From assembly GCA_965223035.1 (NCBI GenBank), contig OZ244980.1:1426001-1490000 (forward strand): a DNA stretch of 64,000 bases, in the 5' to 3' direction. Every line of letters starts with the position of its first letter. Position 1 is the stretch's first letter. The position numbers and the translations under genes were made by a program. Shown here one piece after another: positions 50,653 through 59,353 of this stretch. Below the pieces are notes generated by a model. It did no database searches and was not told where the DNA came from. It saw only the letters and a list, made by a program, of their open reading frames with translations. This DNA comes from CAMDPA01 sp965223035 (GTDB lineage: Bacteria; Pseudomonadota; Alphaproteobacteria; Rhizobiales; Hyphomicrobiaceae).

Positions 50653-52101
50653 ATGACCAAGACGCCGAACCTTCTGATTTTGATGTCGGATGAGCATCAA
50701 GCGCGAGCCATGAGCTGCGCCGGGCATCCGTTGGTGAAGACGCCAAACCTCGATGCCTTGGCCGCGCGCGGCGTGCGCTTCACCAACGCCTACACACCGT
50801 CGCCGATTTGTGTGCCGGCGCGGGCAGCGTTCGCCACCGGTCGCTACGTTCACCAAAATCGGTTGTGGGACAATGCGATGCCGTACACCGGCGCCATTCC
50901 CGGTTGGGGCCATGCGTTGCAGCGCAAGGGCGTGGTGGTGGAATCGATCGGTAAGCTGCACTATCGCTCACAACAAGATCCGGCCGGGTTTGATGCTGAG
51001 CATATCCCGATGATGGTCGCCGGCGGCGTTGGCATGGTCTGGGCCTCGATGCGCAAGGAGCATGAACGCGTGCTGCCAAGCGGACGCATGTTGGGACATT
51101 ATATCGGACCCGGTGAAAGTAAGTACACCGAGTACGATCGCGCGGTCGTCGCGCGCACGCGGCAATGGCTGCATGATCGGGACGCAGCCAACGACGAACG
51201 GCCCTGGTGCCTTTACGTTGGGCTGGTGGCACCGCACTTTCCGCTGGTGGTACCGCAGGAGTTTTTGGACCTTTATCCGTTGGACGGTCTGCCGCCGACC
51301 AAGCTCAGCCCGCGTGACGGCTATCAGCGCCACCCCTGGGTCGCCAAGCAAAATGCGCACATGGATAGTGAAAACCGGTTCCACGACGAGACCGAGCGGT
51401 TGACGGCGATCGCCTGCTATTTTGGGCTGTGCAGCTGGTTGGACCACAACATCGGCCTCATTCAAACCGCGCTCAGCGCGACCCGTTATGCCGACACGAC
51501 CACTGTGATCTACACCAGTGACCACGGCGACAATGTCGGCGCACGTGGGCTTTGGGGAAAATCGAACATGTATGAGGAGTCCGCTGCAATTCCGCTAATC
51601 GTGGCGCCGGCGGCACCATCGCAGGCCCGCACGTGTGCGACATCCGTCAGTTTGCTCGATCTGTCCCAAACCATCATCGACCACTTCGACGCCGATCTCG
51701 AGGGAGCGCGCCCCGGTCGGTCGCTGTACGACATTGCCGACCAGCCGACTGATGATGAGCGCGTGGTGATGAGTGAATATCACGCTGCCGGCGCCGTCTC
51801 CGGCGCCTTTCTGGTCCGGCAGGGGCGGTGGAAATACATTCACTATGTGGGTTTTGAGCCGGAGCTGTTCGATCTTGAGGCCGATCCGGAGGAGATGCAT
51901 GATCTCGCCGGCCTTGAAGGCTATCGGCCGATTCGCGACAGGCTCCATGCCGAGCTGTGCGCCATCTGCGATCCCGCTGCCGTCGACCAACAAGCCCATG
52001 CCGATCAGGCCGCAATGGTGCAACGTTATGGCGGACGCGAAGCGGCGCTGAAGTTGGGCGCGCCAGGTGCCACGCCACCGCCGGAGCTCGGTCGGTCATG
52101 A
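50653..52101 (+). CDS. Type I sulfatase (formylglycine-dependent), copy 3
   Basis: A 482-residue sulfatase with motif Cys53-Val-Pro-Ala-Arg57 ('SPICVPARAAFATG'). Metal ligands are suggested at 'LLILMSDEHQARAMS' (Asp13) and 'VIYTSDHGDNVGARGLWGKS' (Asp-His). The tail 'LVRQGRWKYIHYVGFEPELFDLEADPEEMHDLAG' is the typical sulfatase C-terminal domain. No signal peptide is visible. The ATG at 50653 is chosen because GAAGAA precedes it; a GTG at 50623 overlapping the marR stop is an alternative. The stop overlaps the start of the following MBL gene (ATGA). Confidence 0.92.
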   Translation: MTKTPNLLILMSDEHQARAMSCAGHPLVKTPNLDALAARGVRFTNAYTPSPICVPARAAFATGRYVHQNRLWDNAMPYTGAIPGWGHALQRKGVVVESIGKLHYRSQQDPAGFDAEHIPMMVAGGVGMVWASMRKEHERVLPSGRMLGHYIGPGESKYTEYDRAVVARTRQWLHDRDAANDERPWCLYVGLVAPHFPLVVPQEFLDLYPLDGLPPTKLSPRDGYQRHPWVAKQNAHMDSENRFHDETERLTAIACYFGLCSWLDHNIGLIQTALSATRYADTTTVIYTSDHGDNVGARGLWGKSNMYEESAAIPLIVAPAAPSQARTCATSVSLLDLSQTIIDHFDADLEGARPGRSLYDIADQPTDDERVVMSEYHAAGAVSGAFLVRQGRWKYIHYVGFEPELFDLEADPEEMHDLAGLEGYRPIRDRLHAELCAICDPAAVDQQAHADQAAMVQRYGGREAALKLGAPGATPPPELGRS

Positions 52102-52982
52102 GAATCACGCTGTTAGGAACGGGCTCTCCGGAGGCCCATGTGCGGCGGGCCTCATCCGGCTATTTGGTCGAGATTGGGGAGGCTTGCATTCTTCTGGATT
52201 GTGGTGGTGGCGTGTTCGATCGGCTGCTGCAGTCGGGCCGGCGGCCCAGTGACATCACTCACCTGTTTTTCACCCACCTCCACTCCGATCACATGATGGA
52301 TTACGCCCGCTTGGTGCATGCGGCGTGGGACGAGGGCGCGGCACCGTTGCAGGTGTTCGGACCGGCGCCGATCGCCACCATCACCACCAAGCTGTTCGGC
52401 CGCGATGGGGTCCTCTCAGCTGATCTGACGGCGCGCACTGAAAATCGGGGTAGTCAAGAGGTTTGGTTGGCCCGAGGGGGGACGCTACCGCGGCCCTGGC
52501 CGTCGCCGGAGGTGGTGGAGATCGTGCCAGGCTTCGCGTATCGAGCAGATGGCTGGACGCTGACGACCTGCGAGGTGCCGCACGCTCAGCCGCATCTGAC
52601 CTGTATGGCGTTTCGTATCGATACCCCGACGGCCGCGTTTGTCTACTCCGGTGATGCCGGCCCCAGCGAAGCCCTCGAGCAATTGGCAGCCGGGGCCGAC
52701 GTTTTGCTCCACTGGTGCTACCGCTTGGGACACGAGACCACCAACGCCTACGTGGCGTCGATGTCGATGCCGCCCGAGGCCATCGCAGCGATGGCTGAGC
52801 GGATCGGCGTGAAGCGGCTCATCATCACGCACTTGCGTGCCCATATGGATACCGACAGCATCCACCAGACCATCCAAGCGCAGCTGTGCGCCCACTTCTC
52901 CGGACCGGCATCGATTGCGGAGGACCTGATGACCCTTGAGCTTGCGCCGGTTCAAGCGGCCCCGGCCGTGAGATCGACGTGA
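52098..52982 (+). CDS. MBL-fold metallohydrolase, TctCBA-side copy
   Basis: A 294-residue metallohydrolase with His60-Leu-His62-Ser-Asp64-His65, at the same residue numbers as the copy at 43975. Other ligands are likely in 'CEVPHAQPH', 'VYSGDAGPS' and 'LIITHLRAHM'. The start 'MRITLLGTGSPEAHVRRA' is RNase Z/AtsA-like. The gene overlaps the upstream sulfatase by four bases, so both are translated from one message. A sulfatase and an MBL enzyme could give two ester-hydrolysing activities toward one substrate class. Confidence 0.88.
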   Translation: MRITLLGTGSPEAHVRRASSGYLVEIGEACILLDCGGGVFDRLLQSGRRPSDITHLFFTHLHSDHMMDYARLVHAAWDEGAAPLQVFGPAPIATITTKLFGRDGVLSADLTARTENRGSQEVWLARGGTLPRPWPSPEVVEIVPGFAYRADGWTLTTCEVPHAQPHLTCMAFRIDTPTAAFVYSGDAGPSEALEQLAAGADVLLHWCYRLGHETTNAYVASMSMPPEAIAAMAERIGVKRLIITHLRAHMDTDSIHQTIQAQLCAHFSGPASIAEDLMTLELAPVQAAPAVRST

Positions 52983-53003
52983 GCCGGTGGTGAGGGCAAG
53001 CGG

Positions 53004-53261
53004 CTATGCGATCAGCAGCCGCGCAACCAGAACGATAATGATGGCGCCGACGGTCGCGGTCACGATTTGCGAGACCAAGGCGTTCTTGATGCCTAGATTG
53101 ATGCCGAGCGCTGAGAACAGATAGCCACCGGCAAAGGCGCCCAGGATGCCCGTTACTAGATACCGCACGATGCCGCCGCCACCGACGATCAGGCTGGCAA
53201 GAAAGCCGGCGACGATGCCGATAATGGCAAAGACGATGATCTGTTGCAGTTGTGGGTTCAT
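53004..53261 (-). CDS. GlsB/YeaQ/YmgE family small membrane protein
   Basis: An 85-residue protein of three TM helices with glycine-zipper texture ('IIGIVAGFLASLIVGGGGIVRYLVTGILGAFAGGYLF'), the signature of the GlsB/YeaQ/YmgE (transglycosylase-associated) stress-response family. The start at 53261 ('MNPQLQQIIVFAI') follows GGGAGGCC. It is convergent with the MBL gene. Confidence 0.88.
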   Translation of the reverse strand: MNPQLQQIIVFAIIGIVAGFLASLIVGGGGIVRYLVTGILGAFAGGYLFSALGINLGIKNALVSQIVTATVGAIIIVLVARLLIA

Positions 53262-53598
53262 GATCGGCCTCCCAAGCCTGGAAATCCTACCGGAGAGAAT
53301 CGGTAGGCGGAGAATGGTCGTGTTTGGCATCTGCTGATGCCGGCGGCAAGGTCAAGAAAGTCAAGGTGTTGATATCAAAAGCGACCAAGCGTCATCACGT
53401 TGAGGTCAACGGCATGCGCCAAACACCATTCATCGATCCCTCGCCGTGTCCCGTGGCTGTCGATCGCCGCTGCCAGCACCGAGTGCACCACCTTTTGCGC
53501 GGGCCTGCAGTTTGCCGGTGGCCCACTGTCGTGGTTCACGCAAAAACGCCAAAAGCCTGAGTATCGTTGGAGCCAGAACAGCCTTGAGAGGAAGCACG
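53262..53598. other. Intergenic region before the TPP enzyme
   Basis: No gene recognised. A 40-base stretch before 53599 holds GAGAGGAAGC, the ribosome site of the TPP enzyme. Short frames on both strands have no detectable family, though 53375-53530 has codon-like texture in two frames and could be a decayed gene. Confidence 0.4.
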
Positions 53599-55221
53599 AT
53601 GACGATGGCAAGCATGACCGGAGCTGAGGCCGTAGTGCAATCATTGCTGAGTTACGGCGTCGATACGGTGTTCGGCTTGCCGGGGGTCCAACTCGACCCG
53701 CTGTTCGACGCCTTCTATGGCGCCCGCGATCGGTTGCGCGTCATCCACTCGCGTCACGAGCAGGGGGCCGCTTACATGGCGCTGGGCTACGCCCGCTCGA
53801 CCGGCCGAGTGGGTGCGTTTGCGGTGGTTCCCGGCCCGGGGGTGCTGAACGCCGGGGCGGCGCTGCTCACCGCGAAGGGGCAAGGCGCCTCGGTCCTATG
53901 CCTGGCGGGGCAGATCCCATCGGCTTTCATCGACCAGGGCTACGGCTGTTTGCATGAAATGTACGATCAGCCTGGCACCATGGCGGCGGTCACCAAGTGG
54001 CAGGGCCGGCCGGCTGACGTGGGCGCGGTTCCCGCTACGCTCCGCGACGCCTTTATCGCGCTGATGAGCGGGCGGCGGGGGCCCTCATTCTTCGAGATCG
54101 CCCCCGACATCCTGGCCAAATCCGGCCCCGTAACGTTGCTTCCGGCACAGACCGATGTTCGCGTCGCCGCGCCGGACCCTGACGCGATCGAACGAGCCGC
54201 CGCCATCTTGGGCGCGGCCGAGCGGCCGGCGATTTTTGTCGGTGGCGGCATCTGGGGCGCGGAACCGGCGCTGCACGCGTTGGCCGAGCAACTGCAGGCT
54301 CCGGTGGTGATGAGCGATAGCGCGCTGGGCGCCATCGATTGGCGACAAGCCAAAGCCCAAACATTGCTCGCCGGGCGTACCCTTTGGAATCAGTCCGACG
54401 CCATCCTTGCAGTCGGCACAAGGCTTTATACGCAAAAGTTCAATTGGAGCTTTGAGCCACCGAAAACCCTTATTCGTATAGATGTCGACGCGGCGCAGGC
54501 CGCTTTGCCGTGGTCCGCAGATGTGACGATCAATGCCGAAGCCGAACCGTCGCTCGCTCTGCTGGTCGACCGGCTCGCCCGCCACAATCGCCAGCGCGCT
54601 TCGCGTGACGCCGAGCTCGAAGCGGTCAAGGCCGATGCCGCACGCCGGTTGGCCGGGGCGCTACCTCAGTCCGATGCCTTCAACGCTGCGATCAGGCGTG
54701 CATTGCCCGCGGACGGCTTCGCCTGTTTTGACGTCACGCAGCTGGGCTTCCACGCCTGGTGCGGTTTTCCCGCCTACCATCCGCGCTCTGTCATTCACTC
54801 CGGGATGCAGGGAACCTTGGGCTACGGGTTCGCCACCGCTCTGGGCGTCAAGGTGGCGCACCCGGATCGAGCGGTGGTGTGCGTGGCTGGCGACGGCGGC
54901 TTCCTGTTCGCCGCCTCCGAGTTGGCAACGGCGGCTCAGCACGGGATCAATCTGGTCACTGTGATCATGAACGATGGCGCCTATGGCAACGTCAAACGCA
55001 ATCAGCAGCTGCGTTTCAATGAGCACTATATCGCCTGCGAGCTAAAAAATCCGGATTTCACCCAGCTCGCCGAGGCCTATGGCGTCTGGGGCCGCCGCGT
55101 CGAGACGCCGGATGCGTTGGAGCAGGCCATCCGTGCAGCGCTTGCCGCGGAGCAGCCGGCGCTGATTGAGGTGCCGGTCGCGGCTTCGCCGTCCTGGGAA
55201 CGGCTTTATCGCGGCGGTTGA
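53599..55221 (+). CDS. Thiamine pyrophosphate-dependent enzyme (acetolactate synthase-like)
   Basis: A 540-residue enzyme of the ThDP-decarboxylase family. The catalytic glutamate is Glu54 in 'HSRHEQGAAYMALGYAR'. The TPP-magnesium motif 'GDGGFLFAASELATAAQHGIN...NDGAYGN' begins near residue 433. The central domain 'ERPAIFVGGGIWGAEPALHALAE' is typical. It resembles acetolactate synthase catalytic subunits and glyoxylate carboligase but has no small regulatory subunit beside it. The start at 53599 follows GAGAGGAAGC. It precedes a set of acyl-CoA and lactone enzymes on the other strand, so its own role may be catabolic. Confidence 0.9.
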   Translation: MTMASMTGAEAVVQSLLSYGVDTVFGLPGVQLDPLFDAFYGARDRLRVIHSRHEQGAAYMALGYARSTGRVGAFAVVPGPGVLNAGAALLTAKGQGASVLCLAGQIPSAFIDQGYGCLHEMYDQPGTMAAVTKWQGRPADVGAVPATLRDAFIALMSGRRGPSFFEIAPDILAKSGPVTLLPAQTDVRVAAPDPDAIERAAAILGAAERPAIFVGGGIWGAEPALHALAEQLQAPVVMSDSALGAIDWRQAKAQTLLAGRTLWNQSDAILAVGTRLYTQKFNWSFEPPKTLIRIDVDAAQAALPWSADVTINAEAEPSLALLVDRLARHNRQRASRDAELEAVKADAARRLAGALPQSDAFNAAIRRALPADGFACFDVTQLGFHAWCGFPAYHPRSVIHSGMQGTLGYGFATALGVKVAHPDRAVVCVAGDGGFLFAASELATAAQHGINLVTVIMNDGAYGNVKRNQQLRFNEHYIACELKNPDFTQLAEAYGVWGRRVETPDALEQAIRAALAAEQPALIEVPVAASPSWERLYRGG

Positions 55222-55238
55222 TCAGCTCCGCCCTGGCC

Positions 55239-55316
55239 CTACCCTTTAAGGGCCATCATCTTTGTACCTTAATTTGGCACCGGCTTTTCGATTCCAATTT
55301 AAGGCACGATGATGTT
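55239..55316 (+). repeat. Family A repeat, copy A7 (partial)
   Basis: Linker and hairpin 2 only: 'ACCCTTTAAGGGCCATCATCTTTGTACCTTAATTTGGCACCGG' and 'CGATTCCAATTTAAGGCACGATGATG'. Hairpin 1 is missing. Confidence 0.8.
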
Positions 55317-55366
55317 GGCGGTGGCGCCCCATGCCGGCGACGCGGTTCAGACCCGACCTTTGCCGT

Positions 55367-55430
55367 CTAGAGCAACCTGCCTTTAATCGGAATCGGAACG
55401 ATCCCGCTTAAAGGCGCAAAGATGATCTAG
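55367..55430 (+). repeat. Family A repeat, copy A8 (short form)
   Basis: CTAGAGCAACCTGCCTTTAATCGG...CGCTTAAAGGCGCAAAGATGATCTAG: the same short structure as copy A5, bounded by CTAG. The end of the 3-hydroxyacyl-CoA dehydrogenase gene lies inside it. Confidence 0.9.
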
Positions 55431-56957
55431 CGTCATCAATGACAGCCCGAGCATCGCGCGGCGCTTGAGCCACGGTGAGGGCCGGTAGCGCGGGTCTGAA
55501 TAGAAGCGATGCAGGCGGTCCAGGATCTTCAGCACACGCTGCGGTCCGAGCTGATCGCCCCAAGCGAGCGGTCCGGCCGGATAGCCCAGCCCCAATTTGG
55601 TTGCAAGATCGATATCGTTGGGATCGGCGATGCCCCGGCCGGCCACCTGGCAGGCGACGTTGACGATATGGGCGACGATCCGTTGCGCGACAAAACCTGG
55701 GCTGTCGTTGATCACCGCCACACCGGCACCGTCGGCCGCCAGCAGCCCTTGGATCGCGTCGCGCGCATCCGGTTCGGTGGCCGGCGTGACCATCACGGTG
55801 CGGGTCCCCCCCAGCCCGAACAGCATATCGACCGCGACGGTGCGGCGTTGATCCCAGTTCGACGTGGTGATCAGCGTCGTCAGGTCGTCGCCCAACGGCG
55901 TCAGCACGATGACTGCGGCTGCGGAAGGGGCGTCGCCGGTCTCCAGCTGAGCCCCGGCATCGGCCAGCACGCCGCTTAGTTCGGCGGTCCACTGCGGCAT
56001 CTCGGCACGTGGTGCCAGCCAGATCGGGGGACACGGGGCGGGCACGGCCGGTGCCGCCGGCAGCGCCGGTTGCTGCCGCTTTCCGTCCTTGTAAGCGTAC
56101 CAGCCCGCGCCACTTTTGACGCCGAGGGCGCCACCGAGAACGCGCAGTTTGAGCTCGGGTCCAGGAGCATACATCGGTTCAGCGAAATACTGGCTCCACA
56201 CGCTTTCCATCACCGCCACCGAGATGTCCGAGCCGATCAGATCCAGCAGGGCGAAGGGTCCGAGCCGAAATCCCGGCGCTCCGGTCATGATGCGATCGAC
56301 ATCGAAGAAGCTGGCGATGCCTTCTCCGACCAAACGGCCCGCTTCCGGCGCATAGGCGCGGCCGACGTGATTGACGATAAAGCCGGGGCTGTCCACGGAC
56401 ACGACCGGCTCACGGCCGAGCCGGCGGGCGAGCGCCGTCAACGCGGTGGTCACCTCCGCACGGGTGTTCAGTCCCGGCACCACCTCCACCAACTTCATCA
56501 GGGGCACAGGATTGAAGAAATGCAGCCCGGCGATGCGGTCCGGGTGGGTACATGCTGACGCGATGGCCGTCACGGACAACGACGAGGTGTTGCTGGCCAG
56601 GATGGCGTCGGGTTTCGCGTTGGTCTCCAATCTCCTGAACAGCGCTTGTTTAACGGCCAAGTCCTCCACGATCGCCTCGATCACCACGTCGGCGCCGGCG
56701 ACCGCCTCCAGGCTGTCAGCGATGGCGATCAGAGCGATCCGGTCTTGCGCCTGCTTGGCGCTGAGCGCGCCCTTTTCCACCTGGCGCTCGAACATCCGTG
56801 CGATGAAGGCCTTGGCCGCGACCGACGCCTCCTGATGTTCGTCGAACAGCAGCACGGACAGGCCGCCCTCCGCCGCCACTTGCGCGATGCCGCGGCCCAT
56901 GACGCCGGCACCGATCACGCCAACAACCGGTTGGTCGGTCTGGATGTCGAGGCTCAC
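55383..56957 (-). CDS. 3-hydroxyacyl-CoA dehydrogenase (two C-terminal 3HCDH domains)
   Basis: A 524-residue NAD-dependent enzyme of the PaaH type. The Rossmann motif is 'VVGVIGAGVMGRGIAQVAAEGG' (11-32), the catalytic His lies in 'IAGLHFFNPVPLMKLVEVVPG', and 'SVDSPGFIVNHVGRAYAPEAGRLVGEG' starts the first 3HCDH domain. A second one is near the C-terminus ('NDSPGFVAQRIVAHIVN'), after a linker rich in Pro and Ala (about 296-312). It likely oxidises 3-hydroxyadipyl- or 3-hydroxybutyryl-CoA. The GTG start follows AAGGAGC. The last 15 residues (LDHLCAFKRDRSDSD) and the TAA are encoded by repeat copy A8, so the natural C-terminus was altered. Confidence 0.92.
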   Translation of the reverse strand: MSLDIQTDQPVVGVIGAGVMGRGIAQVAAEGGLSVLLFDEHQEASVAAKAFIARMFERQVEKGALSAKQAQDRIALIAIADSLEAVAGADVVIEAIVEDLAVKQALFRRLETNAKPDAILASNTSSLSVTAIASACTHPDRIAGLHFFNPVPLMKLVEVVPGLNTRAEVTTALTALARRLGREPVVSVDSPGFIVNHVGRAYAPEAGRLVGEGIASFFDVDRIMTGAPGFRLGPFALLDLIGSDISVAVMESVWSQYFAEPMYAPGPELKLRVLGGALGVKSGAGWYAYKDGKRQQPALPAAPAVPAPCPPIWLAPRAEMPQWTAELSGVLADAGAQLETGDAPSAAAVIVLTPLGDDLTTLITTSNWDQRRTVAVDMLFGLGGTRTVMVTPATEPDARDAIQGLLAADGAGVAVINDSPGFVAQRIVAHIVNVACQVAGRGIADPNDIDLATKLGLGYPAGPLAWGDQLGPQRVLKILDRLHRFYSDPRYRPSPWLKRRAMLGLSLMTLDHLCAFKRDRSDSD

Positions 56958-56969
56958 GATGACTGCTCC

Positions 56970-57272
56970 TTAGCCGATCACCGGTGTCAGCACCTGAGCT
57001 TGCGTCTCGGCCGTGGCGTGGGCGGCTTCACCGCTTGCCAGCGCCCGCTCGATCGAAGCGATCAGCGCCCGCGCCGATGCAGCCGACAACTCGACCGCTA
57101 CCCGCTCGCGGCCCCCATCGGCCTGGCAAAGAAAGTCAATGGCTAGCGCATGATCCATCGGCGCGTGATAGGGATGATCGAAGTAGACGTTGGCGGTATC
57201 GATCCGCATCCAGCCGGTTCGACCTTTGGCGCTGCCGGCCAGCTTGGTTTTCTCAACGATGTATGAGCACAT
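56970..57272 (-). CDS. DUF6295-like small protein
   Basis: A 100-residue protein starting 'MCSYIVEKTKLAGSAKGRTGW', with 'DTANVYFDHPYHAPMDHALAIDFLCQ' and 'VAVELSAASARALIASIERAL', which fits my recollection of the DUF6295 family. The start at 57272 is preferred over 57287: GGAGG is located ten bases upstream. It is twelve bases before the dehydrogenase start and follows the dienelactone hydrolase, so the three are probably one operon. The function is unknown. Confidence 0.78.
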   Translation of the reverse strand: MCSYIVEKTKLAGSAKGRTGWMRIDTANVYFDHPYHAPMDHALAIDFLCQADGGRERVAVELSAASARALIASIERALASGEAAHATAETQAQVLTPVIG

Positions 57273-57296
57273 CTCAACGGCCTCCATTTCCGCGCT

Positions 57297-58046
57297 TTAA
57301 GCGGCTAAGTGTTGATTGAAGAAGCTCAGCACCTTGGCCCAGCCATCCGCGGCCTGCTCTGGGCGAAACGCGGTCCGTGTCGTGTTGAAGAAGGCGTGAC
57401 CGGCGTCATCGTAGCGGTGGAAGGAATAACGCTTGCCGAGCGCCTTGAGCTTGGCCTCTAACGCATTGACGTGTGCGGGCGTCGGGTTTGAATCGTCATT
57501 ACCAAACAGACCAAGCACCGGGCACTGCAAATTCTCGGTCAGATCGATCGGGGCGACCGGGCGCAGCGGTGTCAGCAACTTGGGATCATCGATCACCACA
57601 TTGCCGCCCCAGCAGTCGACGCAGGCGTCAATGTCATCAAGCCGGCAGGCGATCAGGTAAGCATGCCGGCCGCCCGAGCAAAAGCCGATCACACCAACCT
57701 TGCCGTTGTGCTCCGGCCGCGACCTGAGAAAACCGATGGCGCCGGCCGCATCGTCAACCACTTGATCGTCGGCCACGCCGCCCTTGTCACGCGCCCGCGC
57801 GGCCAAATCATCTGGCGAGCCGGGACCTTCGCGAAAGTAAAGATGCGGGGCGATGGTCGCAAAACCATGCAAGGCGAGCTTGCGAACGGTCTCGGTGATC
57901 CATTCGTCCCAGCCGGGCATGTGATGAATGAGGAGAACGCCCGGATATTTGCCGGCAGCCGTCGGGCGCGCATAGTACGCCTCCCCCTCGTCACCGTTGT
58001 GTCCCGTGAAAGTCAGCGTTTCGGCAATGGTGCTTCGATAGGACAT
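57297..58046 (-). CDS. Dienelactone hydrolase family protein
   Basis: A 249-residue alpha/beta-hydrolase of the dienelactone hydrolase family. The nucleophile is Cys123 in 'GVIGFCSGGRHAY'; the acid is likely Asp in 'LFGNDDSNPTP', and the base is His in 'YDDAGHAFFN'. 'GVLLIHHMPGWDEWITETVRKLALHGFATIAPHLYFR' (36-72) is typical. It may open lactone rings in catechol or aromatic breakdown. GGAGG precedes the ATG. It heads the operon with DUF6295 and the dehydrogenase. Confidence 0.9.
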   Translation of the reverse strand: MSYRSTIAETLTFTGHNGDEGEAYYARPTAAGKYPGVLLIHHMPGWDEWITETVRKLALHGFATIAPHLYFREGPGSPDDLAARARDKGGVADDQVVDDAAGAIGFLRSRPEHNGKVGVIGFCSGGRHAYLIACRLDDIDACVDCWGGNVVIDDPKLLTPLRPVAPIDLTENLQCPVLGLFGNDDSNPTPAHVNALEAKLKALGKRYSFHRYDDAGHAFFNTTRTAFRPEQAADGWAKVLSFFNQHLAA

Positions 58047-58114
58047 GGGATGCCTCCGTTCGGATCGGTGATCTGCTGGTGTCGGAGCGGTCTCGAATCG
58101 TCGTGCAAGTGCTT

Positions 58115-58287
58115 TTCAGAGTTGGCCAAAACCATCCCGCTCGCCAGCCCCGTTCCTCCACTGGGCCTCTCCAACTGGGCCTCTCCAACTGGGCCTCTCC
58201 AACTGGGCCACTCCATCACCGGTTTGTTCGTCTGGCCGGGCGGGGGAGCGGGCCGGCAAGGCACATCCGCCTTAAGCGGACATGAAC
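58115..58287 (+). repeat. Family B repeat, copy B13, with 14-bp tandem array
   Basis: Begins 'CAGAGTTGGCCAAAACCATCCCGCTCGCC' and ends 'GGGCGGGGGAGCGGGCCGGCAAGGCACATCCGCCTTAAGCGGACATGAA'. The centre holds four 14-bp units (listed separately). The rest of 58288-58649 shows no recognisable gene. Confidence 0.86.
58160..58215 (+). repeat. 4 x 14-bp tandem repeat inside copy B13
   Basis: Unit ACTGGGCCTCTCCA, three perfect copies and a fourth with one substitution (CCTCTCC to CCACTCC). The unit length is not a multiple of three and the array is not coding. Confidence 0.95.
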
Positions 58288-58649
58288 GCACCGACTATAG
58301 CATCAGCATCCGGCTTCGCGAGGGGGCTGGCCGGAGAAGCACGATCAGCGGCGGCGGCGTGACGATCCTCTGGCCGTCCGAGCGTCGAACACACCTTGAA
58401 GGGATTGCGCCTCAATCATCGGCGGCTATGGTGGCATGGGTGGCGCAAGCCACATTGATCGTTGGCGGCGGTTATCCTTTCTCCGACCCGAGTTTGCCTT
58501 ATGCGGCGGTCCTGCTTCACCTGGAGCGATCGCTCTAAGGTCGGTGAAGGACCGATCACAACCGTGCTGCACAGGGCGCGCGATTTCTCGGCGCCCCACG
58601 CGCATTGAGTATCGTCGACGGGAGCTGCAAGCGCGGCATGCCGCCAGCG

Positions 58650-59141
58650 TCAGAACGAGCAGGTCAACAGGCTCGTTGCACTCGACTTGTCATGGCTCGG
58701 CGGCGCGTCCTCGACATTGAGCACCTTGACCACGCCGTCCTCAACCACCATCGCGTAGCGTTGGGAGCGAACGCCAAGACCGCGCGCCATCAGGTCAAGC
58801 TCGAGCCCGCAGGCCTTGGCGAAATCCCCGCTGCCGTCCGCCAGCATGGTCACCTTGCCGTCGGCGCCGGTCGCCTTTGACCAGGCCGAAAGCACGAACA
58901 CGTCGTTGACGGCCGTGCAGTAGATGCCTTGCAGCCCCTTCTCCTTGAGCGCCATTTGATTGGCGATGAAGCCGGGCAGATGTTGGTTGGTGCAGGTGGG
59001 CGTAAAGGCACCGGGCACCGCGAACAGCGCCACCTTTTTTCCGCCGAAAAGGTCGGCCGTCGAAACCTGTTTGGGCGCGCCGTCTTCGCCCATGGTTGTG
59101 AACGTTGCCTCGGGTAGCTTGTCGCCTACACTGATGGCCAT
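58650..59141 (-). CDS. Peroxiredoxin (Prx5/AhpE-like)
   Basis: A 163-residue atypical 2-Cys or 1-Cys peroxiredoxin. The peroxidatic cysteine is Cys50 in 'AVPGAFTPTCTNQHLPGF', and Cys75 in 'GIYCTAVND' and Cys110 in 'AKACGLELDL' are further cysteines. It reduces hydrogen peroxide and organic peroxides with thiols. The ATG at 59141 follows GGGAGA; the upstream frame start at 59198 is not needed. It ends about 360 bases past repeat B13. Confidence 0.93.
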   Translation of the reverse strand: MAISVGDKLPEATFTTMGEDGAPKQVSTADLFGGKKVALFAVPGAFTPTCTNQHLPGFIANQMALKEKGLQGIYCTAVNDVFVLSAWSKATGADGKVTMLADGSGDFAKACGLELDLMARGLGVRSQRYAMVVEDGVVKVLNVEDAPPSHDKSSATSLLTCSF

Positions 59142-59353
59142 GCTGGGTCTCCCGCATCGATGCTCAAAGGTCGCTGAAGTCGGCACGCGTTGCGCCAAGC
59201 CCGTGAGACTATCTGCTCAGCGTGCCGCCGCCAAGTGGTGGTGGTTGGCCGGACCGACGCTTGCCACTGCCGGCGCCGGGGCCCATGCTGACGGGAACCT
59301 CGCCGGCGGGAAGCTCAGCCGCCTTCTCAGCAATTCACTTGGCAACGGACACC

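Noticed and set aside
53375..53530. Possible decayed gene between the GlsB gene and the TPP enzyme
   Set aside because: The coding-like texture is spread over two frames and no family could be named; a homology search would be needed to call a pseudogene.
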